Positions 38,347-49,499 of a stretch of DNA of 64,000 nucleotides are shown here, piece after piece (positions within the stretch are counted from its first letter, which is position 1; every line of letters begins with the position of its first letter). This stretch comes from Primula veris. Its lineage: Eukaryota; Streptophyta; Magnoliopsida; Ericales; Primulaceae. The translations under genes were made by a program, and so were the position numbers. The DNA lies in contig OY821742.1 of the NCBI GenBank assembly GCA_963682055.1, forward strand, positions 3,743,816 through 3,807,815. The letters run 5' to 3'. The notes beneath the pieces were generated by a model that was given only the letters and a program-made list of their open reading frames with translations, was not told the origin of the DNA and did not search any database.

Positions 38347-38879
38347 TGATAGAACATAAAAATTTGACCCGAATATTCCATTCGGGTTTTAATCAGCCCA
38401 TATATCTTAAGAGGGTATCCAATGCTTAAATGGGTTATCATACCTTTATTAAAAGCCCAAGCCCACTTAGCTGGGGACCCATGTCTGAGACGTCTCCTGG
38501 GATAACGACATTTGTCAACATCCTAAAAGAGATAGTTGCCTATAAATAGCCAACAATCCCCCCCTAGACCAGCACGAGAAAATCTATCCAAAAAATATAG
38601 AGAGAAGTAGAGAAAAGAGAGAAATTAGTCAAAGCTTATCACATTAAGAAACAAACCGAGCAGAGAAAGAGCCGAGTATCGAAGAAGAAGAAGAAGAAAG
38701 ACTAAGATGAGAGATCAGATTGTTAAGTCGAGCATGATTGTAAGAAGGAAATTGTAATCCGAACAAGAATAATTGCCGAAAAGCAATAAAGATCAAGAAG
38801 CATTTATTATTTATTATTTGTCCAATATTATATCGTTGAAAAACCTAACGCAAACGCCAAAAAAGTTATGGTTTTATCA
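38347..38879 (+). repeat. 3' LTR of element 1
   Basis: Starts TGATAGAACA and ends GTTTTATCA, followed by the target duplication ATAAG (38880-38884). Its TATA box is at 38541-38548. The purine-rich GAGGAAGTCAGGGAGCAC just before it is the likely polypurine tract. Confidence 0.93.
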
Positions 38880-38884
38880 ATAAG

Positions 38885-40066
38885 ACACTACTTTAGGCTT
38901 AATTTTAAGTTATTACATATATTGTAACGTTAACCCTAGCATAAACAATAAAAAGACCCTGGGAAGGTTTAAATATCATTTATTCAATCAATAAAAACTC
39001 TATTCTCTTTTCTCTATACGTCTCCCTATATAATTATGTAGAAATAATATGTCTTACACACGTTATCGACACTTTTCTCTCAGTGAGATTGGAGTGTTTT
39101 TTTTGCTAAAATATAAGTTGTATATATTATAATACTTGAAGTATATTTTGGGGACTCAAATACAAAATACGACTTTGCCTTTTTTTCCTGTCTCTATTAA
39201 ATTATGGTGACTTTATTTTATTTGTTTTATAAGTGATTCCTTTTATCTCGCTTACTAACCTAAATTGTGTATAGAATTTACAGCAACCCCAAACGATAAA
39301 ATTTTAAATTTGTACATGGGTCCGTCAACAAGTGACTCAAAATTGGTGTATTTGGAAAATATTAATAGCGTCAAATGCAAAAAAAAAAAAAAAACTAAAC
39401 TATTGAGACTTAAGAGGTGAAGTGATACTTACAATCTTATAACTCATGGTTTCATATAACTTCTTCTCTGTGAATTTATGAATCCTAAATAGTCGCTGCC
39501 ATTACTAATATTAGTCTAAGTAACAACCCTTTCTATTTGAGTTTCTATTTGAGGTAACGTGCTTTGCAGATATCAATGATTGAACCTTCTAGCCTTACAT
39601 TGGGGGATTCATTCTCAAGATGCATCCTCAAAATAATTGTTGTTTCTTATAGTAACAACTAGTATTACCTACAGTTAGATTTATTGGATTTGTTGCTAAA
39701 ATATCGGTATTAAACCCGAAACTCCTTTTACAAATTATCACAAGTCATCTTAACTTGTTTAAATTAATATCTATTCTTGAATATTACGGAACATCCTTTT
39801 TTCGTAATCAGGGATGCTTCAAGCTATAACTTAAAAGGTATGCTTTTTTTTAAGTCAAGTATGTTGCGGTCAACACAACTTCTGCCCAAACGAGGTACAT
39901 TCATCCCAAATATCATAGCTCTAACTGTTTTGCGCAACAGCAAAGATTGTTTAGTCATTCTCTCTACCAAAGACGATGATCAGTAGCTGGTCCGAGAGGA
40001 TGTCTGACTTGTCGATTAGGGTCAAAGATGTGATAAAATAACTCTAGACGTGAATAGATTTGTCTG
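38885..40066. other. Flank between the two Tat elements, decayed LTR-like sequence
   Basis: No gene. The stretch 38910-39080 (ACATATATTGTAAC, ATCATTTATTCAATCAATAAA, ACACGTTATCGACAC) resembles the end of an old LTR and is related to 58910-59040. The stretch 40009-40066 (AAAGATGTGATAAAATAA) resembles 59814-59925. Element 1 therefore probably inserted into older repeat sequence. Confidence 0.5.
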
Positions 40067-40771
40067 AACTCTCCATGATTAATGAAAAGTGGCGAGCCTC
40101 TTTTTCTTCCCAGGCTCGGCTTAATCAATTCGCGTCGGCTCCGATCTTCCGAGGTGTCCGATATGAGTCAGGTCTGCTTCGGTAATGGGATGCTCTTCGA
40201 GCCTGCACAAGGAACAAACAGGGGCCCGGGGTTGTTATCGGGTTTTCCCTCTCCAACGGTCAAGTCAGTATATGGGAGACTGAAAGATAGTACGTAGTGA
40301 AGGGTATGGGATCCGGCCGGTTACGAGACGTGGCATCTGGTGTCGGAGATGGTGTGGCTATGGTCCGGGCTATTTCAGGTTTATCTCTCTTCTCGCTCTT
40401 TTTTTCTCCTTTCTTTAAGTAGTGTGAAGGAGGGGTATTTATAGTATGACCCAGAGGTGTATTAACCCTTGGATCACTGTACTGTGAGATGCTGATCCAA
40501 CGGTGTTAGGTCATTTATGACTCTAACAAGAGTACTGTCCTCTTCTGGGGCCCACAGGAGGTGGCCTGTGATTGGGCCAAGTCGATGGAACACCAGGAGG
40601 GTCCCCCAAGGGAGCAGCAACATTAATTGAGGAAGTGTACTTGACACGCTTCTTTTTAGGCCGGCCTAGGCTCAGCTCGGCCCTCTCAATCCAGGGCGTC
40701 ACGTCACTCAGGGTTGACGAGGCCCGGATTGCCTGCTGTGGTGGTGGTATTTCCCCGGACGAGGGGATGCT
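40067..40771 (-). repeat. LTR of element 2, approximate
   Basis: On the reverse strand the purine tract GGCGAGGGAA is followed by TGTCAGCATCCCC, which I take as the LTR start (40771). TATAAATA at 40444-40437 is its promoter box. The other end is set where similarity to the dispersed repeat around 59814 stops (about 40066). No second LTR remains to confirm either end. Confidence 0.45.
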
Positions 40772-41175
40772 GACATTCCCTCGCCAACAGCTCCCTGTCC
40801 GGAGTCGTTGTTAAGGACGAGGTCGGTGAGGATCTTCAGTCGTTACGGGGGCTCCGGTCATTCTGTTCTCACGTTTGGCGGTGTGGATACGCCTATGCAT
40901 GGCCTGTCTTGTGACACGTGTTTCTGGTATTTGTGCATTTCTTACACGTGGAGCACGCCTAGTGCGCATTTATGGGGCGCCGCCCCCATCTCTTCGATTC
41001 TATCAATGTCATTAATGCTAAAACGGCTGATGAGTGACACTTGGCAGACGACCTCTGCTTGCTGTACACGTGGAATGCGTCGATTGAGTGGCGGTTATTT
41101 GTGGGAGTTCGTGTAATGAGCCGTCGCTGTCTTTTCACCTTCTGGTAAAAGCCTTTTCACCTTCCATTAGGGGTC

Positions 41176-41183
41176 TATAAATA
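41176..41183 (+). promoter_or_regulatory. TATA box of the antisense gene of element 2
   Basis: TATAAATA, 123 bases before the ATG at 41299, followed by a CT-rich leader (CTCTCTCTAAAAATCAACA) with no earlier ATG. A classic plant core promoter layout. Confidence 0.65.
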
Positions 41184-41298
41184 CCCTCAGTGAAAACTCA
41201 TTTTCACTTTCTCAATCTCTCTCTAAAAATCAACAGCAAATTACTCTCTCTCTCTATCTTATACTTCAGCAAATTTTTCTCCCAAACACCCAGCCGAC

Positions 41299-43962
41299 AT
41301 GGTGATAACACACGGAGCTGGAAAGGGCCCGATGGTTGCCCCCAAACCACGGCGGTTGGTGGTGATGGCAAATGCCTTGCCGTTTCGGGCTATGGTTCTA
41401 GACCCGGCCCTGTCCGTGGCGGTGAACGACAATAGCATAATGGTCAGGCTACACGGGCCTGACCTAGATGAATTCCGACAGCTCTACGGGATCGGAGAAG
41501 AATTCAAGCTCCGGCGATGCGAGAGTGTCGACGAGGTGAACAGAATGGTGGCTGATCCCAACAACATGGTAACCCTTTCCCTCTACACTCTTATGTACGG
41601 GGGAACCCACCTCCCCATCCCGGAGTTGCTGGCAGAGTTGTGCGCTTGGACGCAGACTCTTCCATGCCAGTGGCCCCTGCAGGCGCACCGCATCTGCACT
41701 GGGATGGAGGCCCTCAATGTCCTGTTGGGCCAGGCCCTTCCAGAACCATTGGAGCTTAGGGAGCTCTTGACCTGCTATGAATTTTTGCAGACCGAGCCGA
41801 GCTCCCAATCCAAGAGAAGGCAACCCTACTTGAGGTGCTGGGCTTATAACCAGCTGATCACTGGTAACTCCGATTCCAATCGGGGTTACACTCAGGACAT
41901 GATAGTGGTGGAAGGCCACTGGCTTCATCGGAATGACCTGATTCTCCCGTCCAGGCCGGGGAGGGTGCTCAGCACCAAAGAGAATAAGGCCACAGTGGCC
42001 TCGACGCTGATGGGCCTTGGGGAGCCCAACACTGAGTCACTGGAGTTGGCTCTCAATTGGTGGGGTCCAAATGGGACCGACGCGGGGGCGCGCGATGCGG
42101 AACACCTACTAACCTGTGGTTCCCCCACCACCTGCAAGGGGAACAACTTTTTGTGGCCTCACATGACCTTCTGTCCTGTGGGGTACTCCAGAGAAAGGTG
42201 GGAGAAGGAGAAGGGCTTAGAGTCGACCCTCCCACCCAAGGTGGTCGAAGAAACTGAGGTCGTAGTGAGACCTGCGTCGAAGAAGGCGACAAAGCCGAGG
42301 TTGAGCAGCAAGGCGACGGCCGTGACAGTGGCCTCCTTTGCTCCTTCATCGGCCGGGGTTCTCTTCGAAACCCGGCCTGATGGTACCGTCCTAAACTACA
42401 TGGAGGGGCCGGGCGGTACCCGCGTCTACATAGACCAACAAGGGAAGCCTCTGCATGAGGTCCTTCCCATGAGCTCTAGGGAGGCCGCTGTGGGGAGCCC
42501 CCTGCACTTAGAAGATAGTCCCACAGAGGCAGAGCCCTCCGGGCCAGGCTTGGGCACCTCGCGGACCAGGGTAGGTTGCCTTTTGTTCTTATTAGATCTC
42601 AGTTCCACACTTATCTAAATTCTGTTATTTTACGAGTTTTTCTAACTTCTTTTTCCTTGTTTTGAACGACGTAGGTGGTCCGTTCCGATGAGGAGGAGGA
42701 GGAGGTGGAAGAAGTTGTAGCCGATGCGGGGGGCGATGGTGAGGATGAGGGGGTTATAGAGCCCGAGGTCATTGAGGAGGAGGTCGCCGAGGCAAGGGAT
42801 GAGGAGGTGGTCGAAGTGGCTCCTGCTGATGCTAAGGCAAAGGCCTTAGAGAGGTTGGGAGGTTTGCTGGGACAGGCGAGGCGTGAACGAGCCGCTCGCA
42901 AGGCCGAGGCTGACAAGAGAAAGAGGGAGGAGGTGAAGGCCCCTCGAGACGCGAAGAAGGCCCGGACCGGGGAATCTGAGCCGAGGGAGGATGTCGCGCC
43001 CATCCTGGAGCCTAGGGAGCCTGTGGTCGTTGCCGAAGAGCGAGCGGTGTCAACCACTCAGTCAAAGGGTCCAATGCCGAGTGCTTCGGGCCCAAGCTCA
43101 AGCTCTGGCTCCCCGTCGCAAAGGATGCATGTTCAGACCCCGGAGGAGGTTAAGGCGGCAACTGGGGTGTGGAGCATCATGGAGGGCCACCCTTCTGTTG
43201 GCCTGCTTACTCTGGCTGCGCTCCAGCAGCAAACCGTCGAGGCCGACCATCGCGGTCGCGACCTTGCTTCTGCCATGGCGTCGGCCATGGCCATGGTCCC
43301 GCAGGTAACTTGCTGTTTTCGTTGTGCCATTCCTGAGTATTCTTTGTTTATTTCTTAAATTTTTGCTAAGTGTTTCTCTTCTTTTGTAGGCCTACTTAAC
43401 GATGAACCAGTACGTCTATCATCAAGGCCAACTGGTGAGGTCGTGGGCTTTGAAGGCCGAGGCCAGTGCTAAGCGGGCCGAAGAAGCTCTGAAGAGGGCG
43501 GAGGAGGCCCAAAAAAGGGCAGAGAGGGCCGAGGGCCTCGTCGAGTTTTTGGAAGCTCGGAGGGCTGAAGCCACTAAGGCCGGTGCTGAGGCCGAGGAGC
43601 GTGTACAGGCTGCGGTCACGGCTCTGAAGGAGGCCGAGGCAGGCGTGGCTGATAAGGTGAAGGCTGCAGTCCAAGCCGCTGAGGCAGGAGTGGCTGACAA
43701 AGTGAAGGCTGCGGTTCAAGCCACCGAGATAGAGATGAGTGCTGCCTTGGAACTATCGACACAGAAGGACTTTAATTCCTTCTATGTCGATGGCTGGTCT
43801 GAGGCGGCTGCTTTCATGAGGGCGGGACCGGATCATCCGGTGTGGAACATGGAAAATATCATCGTTCCCGTCCCCTCAGCTCCCGTTCCAGAGGTGGTTC
43901 CTCTTACTCCTCGAGCTCTTTCAGACAAAGAGGATGGGAAAGATGAAGACGGGGTCAGCTAG
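41299..43962 (+). CDS. Spliced antisense gene of element 2, three exons (824 aa)
   Basis: Exons 41299-42570, 42675-43304 and 43390-43962; donors AGG|GTAGGT and CAG|GTAACT, acceptors GTAG and TGTAG, all phase 0. The 824-residue frame has no lesion. The N-terminal domain is homologous to the antisense gene of element 1: LDEFRQLYGIGEEF, then YGGTHLPIPELLAELCAW and HRICTGMEALNVLLGQAL align with the corresponding stretches there (Transposase_28-like). Exon 2 adds a long Glu/Asp/Val-rich acidic region and a Lys/Arg block (KARRERAARKAEADKRKRE-like). Exon 3 is an Ala/Glu/Lys coiled coil (KRAEEALKRAEEAQKRAE, repeated ADKVKAAVQA units). A poly(A)-type AATGAAAAAC follows near 44037. It is antisense to the element's own pol. 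Function unknown. Confidence 0.75.
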
Positions 43963-44213
43963 GGCTAGGGTATCTTTTAGATTTTGTTTTCGATGTAATC
44001 TTCTTTTGTGTACTTAGCATGTAATAGCCCCTCAAGAAATGAAAAACAATTTTGGCCTGTTGAACTTGTCTTTATTCTTTTGTGTTTTACTTCCATTGTG
44101 TATGTTTTATATATTGTATACGTGCTCCCAAATGAGTGGGCCGTTATGCTTCGGCGTTAGGGCACTCATTTTATACAACTCACAATTCGAATTAACACCG
44201 TGAGAATCTGACA

Positions 44214-44895
44214 TGAGTATAGGATCGGGTGTTCTGAAACACTTAGAAAATAAACTGTAATGTAAAATTCAAATAAGTAGAAACCGGGGTGCCGTATAGG
44301 CTCGGGTGTTCTGAAACACTTGTAAAATTTAAATGAACTGAAAAATTCAAATAAATGGAAACCGGGGTGCCGTATAGGCTCGGGTGTTCTGAAACACTTG
44401 TAAAATTTAAATGAACTGAAAAATTCAAATAAATGGAAACTGGGGTGCCGTATAGGCTCGGGTGTTCTGAAACACTTGTAAAATTTAAATGAACTGAAAA
44501 ATTCAAATAAATAGAAACCGGGGTGCCGTATAGGCTCGGGTGTTCTGAAACACTTGTAAAATTTAAATGAACTGAAAAATTCAAATAAATGGAAACCGGG
44601 GTGCCGTATAGGCTCGGGTGTTCTGAAACACTTGTAAAATTTAAATGAACTGAAAAATTCAAATAAATGGAAACCGGGGTGCCGTATAGGCTCGGGTGTT
44701 CTGAAACACTTGCAAAATTTAAATGAACTGAAAAATTCAAATAAATAGAAACCGGGGTGCCGTATAGGCTCGGGTGTTCTGAAACACTTGTAAAATTTAA
44801 ATGAACTGAAAAATTCAAATAACTTGAAACCGGGGTGCCGTATAGGCTCGGGTGTTCTGAAACACTTGCAAAATATAAGTAAAGAGAAACCGGGG
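44214..44895. repeat. 78-bp tandem repeat downstream of integrase, element 2
   Basis: Units begin at 44280, 44358, 44436, 44514, 44592, 44670, 44748 and 44826 (exact 78-bp steps), with partial diverged units at each edge. Each holds CCGGGGTGCCGTATAGGCTC and GGTGTTCTGAAACACTT. Because 78 is a multiple of three, two reverse frames stay open over the whole array, but these are repeat artefacts. It takes the same place as the 37-bp array of element 1, between the converging pol and antisense gene. Confidence 0.95.
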
Positions 44896-44995
44896 TAATT
44901 TTGAAATGACAACAATTTCATTCATGAAGCCCTCAGGCATATTTACATCATATTCCTTTTTTTTTTTTTTTACATCAAAACACAAAGGTCGAGGT

Positions 44996-47569
44996 CTACT
45001 GGTAGTACTTCCTCAGGTTGTTGATGTTCCAAGGTCGATCCACTGGGACATCGTTGGGAAGGCGACCCAACAGGTAAGATCCACTCCCAACTGCGCCGAG
45101 GATTCGATATGGGCCTTCCCAGTTGGGGCCTAACTTGCCGTCGGACTGTACTCTCGTGTTGTTGTTTAGTTTCCGTAATACGAGATCTTCGTCTTGAAAA
45201 CGTCTGGCGTTTACTCTTTTGTTATAGGATCGTCCCAGTTCGTTCTTATACTCGACATTACGGATGGCCGCGACTTCCCTTCGTTCTTCAGCATAGTTGA
45301 GCTCAAGGCCCATCATTTTTTCATTCAGTCCGTTTTCTACCATGTCGGTTCTGAGAGAGGGGAGCCCGATTTCTAACGGGATGATAGCTTCCATCCCGTA
45401 GGTGAGGCTGTAAGGCGTTTGTTGAGTGCCCCGTCTTTTCGTCGTTCGATAGGCCCACAAGACGTGCTGCAGTTCATCGGCCCATCGTCCCTTGGACTCG
45501 TCTAGCCTCTTTTTTATTCCGTCAAGAATGGTCTTGTTCGACACATCAGCTTGTCCGTTGCTTTGGGGATATGAAGGGGTGGAATAATAGCTTTTGATGT
45601 GGTACTTTGCGTACATCGCTTTTAATTTAGCTCCGGTGAACTAGCCCCCATTATCTGCGACTATTGAGTACGGGATTCCAAATCTTGTGATCACATCTCT
45701 CCAGAGGAACCTGATCACCTCGGTCTCCGTAATTTTTGCTAATGCCACGGCTTCTACCCACTTCGAGAAGTAGTCGGTGACCATGAGGAGGAACTTTTTG
45801 CCCCCTGGGGCCTGAGGGAACGGTCCGACGATATCCATGCCCCATTGTGCGAAGGGCCAAGGTGAGGTCACACTGCTCATTTTTTGGGCCGGGGCTCGAG
45901 GCACGGGTGCATATTTCTGGCACTTCTCACATTTGAGCACGAATGCTTTAGAATCCTTTTGCATGAGGGGCCACCAGTATCCGTGTGTTAGGGCGCGGTT
46001 GGCCAGTGACCTGCCCCCAGAGTTGCTTCCGCATACTCCCTCATGTATCTCTTCCATGACCTTTAGGACCATGTCGGAGTGAACGCAGAGCAAATAGGGC
46101 CCGGAAAAGGACCTCTTGTAAAGCCTTTCGTTCGGAGCCAGCCAAAATCCGAGGGCCTTCCTCTTTACTTTTTCAGCCTCTTTTTTATCGTCGGGCAGGT
46201 CGCCGGAGTTATGGTACACGATTATGGGGTCCATCCAACTTTGCTCCGGGGGGAGGTCGGTTACTACGTTGACCTTTGACTTAACGTCGATGCTAGGCGA
46301 GGGAACATACTCTATAGTGACGGTCCTTTCTCGCTTGTCATTTATTGCCGAGGCCAGGGTCGCGAGGGCGTCGGCATGAGAGTTCTCGTTCCTATTGATA
46401 TTGTTGACCTCTTGATAGTCGAAGGTTTGGAGTATTCCCAAGGCGACAGCCACGTAGAGTGTCATCCTCTCATCCTTCGTTTGGAACTCCCCACTTATCT
46501 GGCCACTGACTAATTGGGAGTCGGTGTTCACGAGTATTTTCTTGACTCCAAGGCTACGTGCCATTCTTAAGCCGGCGATCACTGCTTCGTACTCCGCCTC
46601 ATTATTAGTGGCTCGGAAGCCAAGCTGGATTGACTTCTCGATCACTTCACCTTGTGGGGACCGGAGTACCACACCGAGGCCGGATCCCTTTTTATTAGCA
46701 GCTCCGTCTGCATGCATGGTCCACATTTCTTGGGCTACGTCGATGCGGGGAGATGTGGTCGTTCCGGTGAATTCTGCTACAAAGTCAGCCAGAGCTTTCC
46801 CCTTCACGGATGTCCGAGGCTCGTAGCGGATGTCGTACGCATTCAGGTGGCAAGCCCACTTCGTCATACGTCGAGACAGATCTCCCTTCTGGAGTATTTC
46901 CCGGACGGGCTGATCGGTATACACGACGATACTGTGGGCCGAAAAGTAGTGCGCCAGCTTACGTGAGGCCATAACGAGGGCTAGGATGAGATTTTCTAAG
47001 GGCAGATACCTAGCCTCGGCGTCAAGTAGGGTCTTGCTCACATAGTAGATAGGCCTTTGCTCCCTGCCGAGCTCTTTGATGAGGACGGCACTGACGGCGA
47101 TTTCTGATATGGCCAGGTATAGGGCAAGGACATCTCCAGTGTCCGGCTTGGTTAGTAGGGGAGCGCTCTCGAGGTAGACCGCGAGCTCCGTGAATGCACT
47201 CCGGCACTCATCATTCCATTCGAACTTCTTCTGGTCCTTCAGGGCCGCGAAGAACGGCTTGCAGCGGTCCCCGAACCGGGCAATGAACCGGTCAAGGGCG
47301 GCGGCCATACCAGCTAACTTTTGCATGTCCTTCCTCTTTTCAGGGGTTCTCAAGTTCTTCAAGGCAGAGATCTGGGCGAGGTTCGCCTCTATGCCGCGGT
47401 GGGTTACCATGAACCCCAGGAATTTGCCGGCCCCTACCCCGAAGACACATTTGGAGGCATTCAGCTTCAGGCCATGCTTCCGGATGGTCTCGAACACCTC
47501 TCTGAGGTCAGATAGGTGGTCCCTCTCGTGGATGCTTTTTACTACCATATCGTCGATGTAGACCTCCAT
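44996..47569 (-). pseudogene. pol of element 2: RT (3' half), RNase H, aRNH, integrase; one internal stop
   Basis: A single frame from MEVYIDDMVVKS (RT active-site YIDDM) at 47569 to YYQ and stop at 44996. After the RT thumb come RNase H (LALYLAISEIAVSAVLI, YTDQPVREIL), then aRNH (MHADGAANKKGSGLGVVL, NNEAEYEAVIAG, HADALATLA) and integrase (HEGVCGSNSGGRSLANRAL, GMDIVGPFPQA, VADNGG, YGMEAIIPLEIGLP). The frame is broken once, by a TAG at about 45641 where related elements have Gln after DNG (CAG to TAG). The third integrase catalytic residue, Glu in NGQAE, is Asp here (SNGQADVSNKTI). The RT N-terminal half, protease and gag are lost at the 47570 junction. Encoded opposite to the gene at 41299-43962. 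Confidence 0.87.
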
Positions 47570-47790
47570 GCTTTTATTTGTCTATTACGAAACTACGTGC
47601 AATTTTGACCGGCCAATAACTTGTATCAAAATTGTTGGAATGAAAATTTTCAAAAGTTAATTATATAGTTCAAATATTAAATTATATGATTTAATTTTAA
47701 AAATTTTCATTTCGACAATTTTGATATATGTTATAAACCGGTCAAAATTGCAAATAATTTTGTAGAGAACAATTAATTGGGAACGGAGGA
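47570..47790. mobile_element. Stowaway-type MITE, copy 2, left end lost
   Basis: The body (TATTACGAAACTACGTG, CCAATAACTTGTATC) and right terminus GGGAACGGAGGA match the family at 22359. The expected left CTCCTTCCGTTCC is absent: the sequence passes directly from retroelement RT into the MITE body. Both are truncated at the same point. Confidence 0.72.
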
Positions 47791-47879
47791 ATACGCAAGC
47801 GTTTGCAATGCATGCATATGTCCAGATAGCCGAAACAGCAAAGAGCCCGAATTTTTATACTACATTTTTTCTAAAAAAA

Positions 47880-48166
47880 CGCACAAACCGTATATTTTTT
47901 GTACGAACCGTACATTTAATCTACGGTTTGGGCTGAATTGCAATTTTTTCGAATTTCAGGGATTGAAATGTAATTTCTGTAAACTTCAGGCAAACCGTAC
48001 ATTTAATCTACGGTTTGGACTGAATTGCAATTTTTACAAAATGCAGGGACTGAAATGTAATTTCTACAAACTTCAGCCAAACCGTACATTTCATCTCTGG
48101 TTTGGCTGAAGTTTGCAGAAATTACATTTCAGTCCCTGAATTTCAAAAAAAATTGCAAATTAGTCC
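47880..48166. repeat. Direct repeats followed by a long near-perfect hairpin
   Basis: Two direct copies of a unit with AACCGTACATTTAATCTACG and TGAAATGTAATTTCT (from about 47906 and 47993) are followed by an inverted copy. Arms 48017-48083 and 48099-48166 pair over about 67 bp with few mismatches around a 15-base loop. The inner ~25 bp include GTTTGGCTGAAGTTTG. No coding sense. It would fold into a long stem if transcribed. Confidence 0.8.
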
Positions 48167-48838
48167 AAAAAACTAAAGCAAAAAATGCAATGAAATTTTA
48201 TAATAATAAGTAAGAAAACCACTCACCTAATTTGAAAGATGATAAAATAACCGAGACCATTTTGCACATCATCTGGAGCTAACAACCCGGCTACCAAAAC
48301 TGTTATGAACCTCCATGAATAAAAGCAAAAATAAAAATATTCATTCACTAAAAACCCATGTTAAAAGCTCGTGATCTCACTGTGTGTTGGATGATCGCTT
48401 TTATATATATTTCTCTATTCTATCTATTTTTATAGTATTTATGTGTCCACATATTCACATACTATAAGAAAGCAAAGAAATCAGAGTTTATGGATAAATT
48501 GAAAGAAAATATAGGTTGATGTAACTTGGTATTGCTAATGTTTGTGTTGTATATATAGTTATATATATCTAGGCAGACAAAATAAACGGGCACATATCAA
48601 AGGCAATAAAGTTACCATAATGGCATTAACCATTTACATCATGCACACATTGCTATAACTTACATTAGTAACTCATTGCTAAGTACAATTAATATTGACT
48701 TTCCAAACATTTGAAACCGACACATTACATAATATTCCTCACTTATTTTCATTCATCTAATTCTAACGTCACAACCAATGTAAAATTCCATTTAACTCTA
48801 TCTTAATTACAAAACCTTATTATTAAGTAATCTGGTCA
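48167..48838. other. AT-rich intergenic, nothing recognised
   Basis: No gene, RNA or transposon ends identified. Confidence 0.6.
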
Positions 48839-48846
48839 CTTAATGA

Positions 48847-49451
48847 TAGGGGTGGACTTTTTGTACCGATTTGTACCAACCGACCGATTTTCGAACTGAA
48901 CCAAATAAGTTGGTACCGAAAGTTCGGTATACCGATTTTTTGGTACGGTACAACCGAACCAAACTTTAAAAGTCGGTTCGGTTTCGGTATCTATTTCATA
49001 TGTTTGGTACAATACCGAACCGAACAAAACATTAAAATTATAAATTATATAGAAATTTACACATAGTTATAACTTACAAATAAATTGTCTTATAGTTTAT
49101 TTTAATTTTTCTTACGACTTACTTTCCTATTTACGAAACCAAATACAATAATTTCGTGTTTCTCCATTTTCTTGTATAATATTTTAAAAGAATTCTTATT
49201 TTATAAGTGTTTACTATTTTAATCAAATTCACAATAAATGTAGCAAATATAAGAATAGTTGTACACATTTTACTTTTTACAAACTTTTTTGCTATTTTAT
49301 TGTTATCAAGAATTATCTTTTAATAATAATAATGTTTCGGTATACCGACTTTTTCGGTTCGGTTATGGTATAATTTTTTTCAAACCAAACATGTTCGGTT
49401 CGGTATTGGTATATGGTCAAAAAAGTCGGTACCGTACCGAAGTCACCCCTA
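48847..49451. mobile_element. Non-autonomous hAT element with 8-bp target duplication
   Basis: Ends TAGGGGTGGACTT and, inverted, TAGGGGTGACTTC. It is flanked by the exact 8-bp duplication CTTAATGA (48839-48846 and 49452-49459). Subterminal regions are dense in GGTACCG / TTCGGT motifs in inverted order, as hAT transposase binding regions often are. 605 bp, no transposase. Confidence 0.9.
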
Positions 49452-49499
49452 CTTAATGATTGCTAAATACTAACTAGCCCTCCTTCAGGCCATGCTTTT

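Larger units (their letters stand above)
24087..38879 (+). mobile_element. Complete Tat-type Ty3/gypsy LTR retrotransposon lacking PR and RT (element 1)
   Basis: A 14.8-kb element with LTRs 24087-24616 and 38347-38879 (TGATA...TATCA) and the 5-bp target duplication ATAAG (24082-24086 and 38880-38884). By hand the LTRs differ by about five substitutions plus one 3-bp length change, so the insertion is recent. Order: primer site, gag (frameshifted), archaeal-type RNase H plus integrase, 37-bp tandem repeat, then about 9 kb carrying only reverse-strand genes: a spliced gene (30812-33336), two further ORF blocks and five small TATA-driven ORFs. Protease, reverse transcriptase, the classical RNase H and the gag zinc-knuckle region are absent. 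Such a copy must be mobilised in trans. The long 3' space with extra ORFs, the aRNH and the primer site all indicate the Tat lineage. Confidence 0.92.
40067..47569 (-). mobile_element. Truncated Tat-type Ty3/gypsy element, reverse orientation (element 2)
   Basis: From high to low coordinate: the second half of RT, RNase H, aRNH and integrase (47569-44996), a 78-bp tandem array (44214-44895), a spliced gene on the opposite strand (41299-43962), and one LTR (about 40067-40771). Everything 5' of the RT YIDDM motif (LTR, gag, PR, first half of RT) is missing. The cut is at about 47570, where a Stowaway MITE that also lacks its end begins. The architecture matches element 1, so this is an independent member of the same Tat-type group. 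Its base composition is much more GC-rich than the flanks. Confidence 0.85.

Noticed and set aside
41464..42349. Reverse ORFs opposite the antisense gene of element 2
   Set aside because: Shadow frames in GC-rich coding sequence without motifs.
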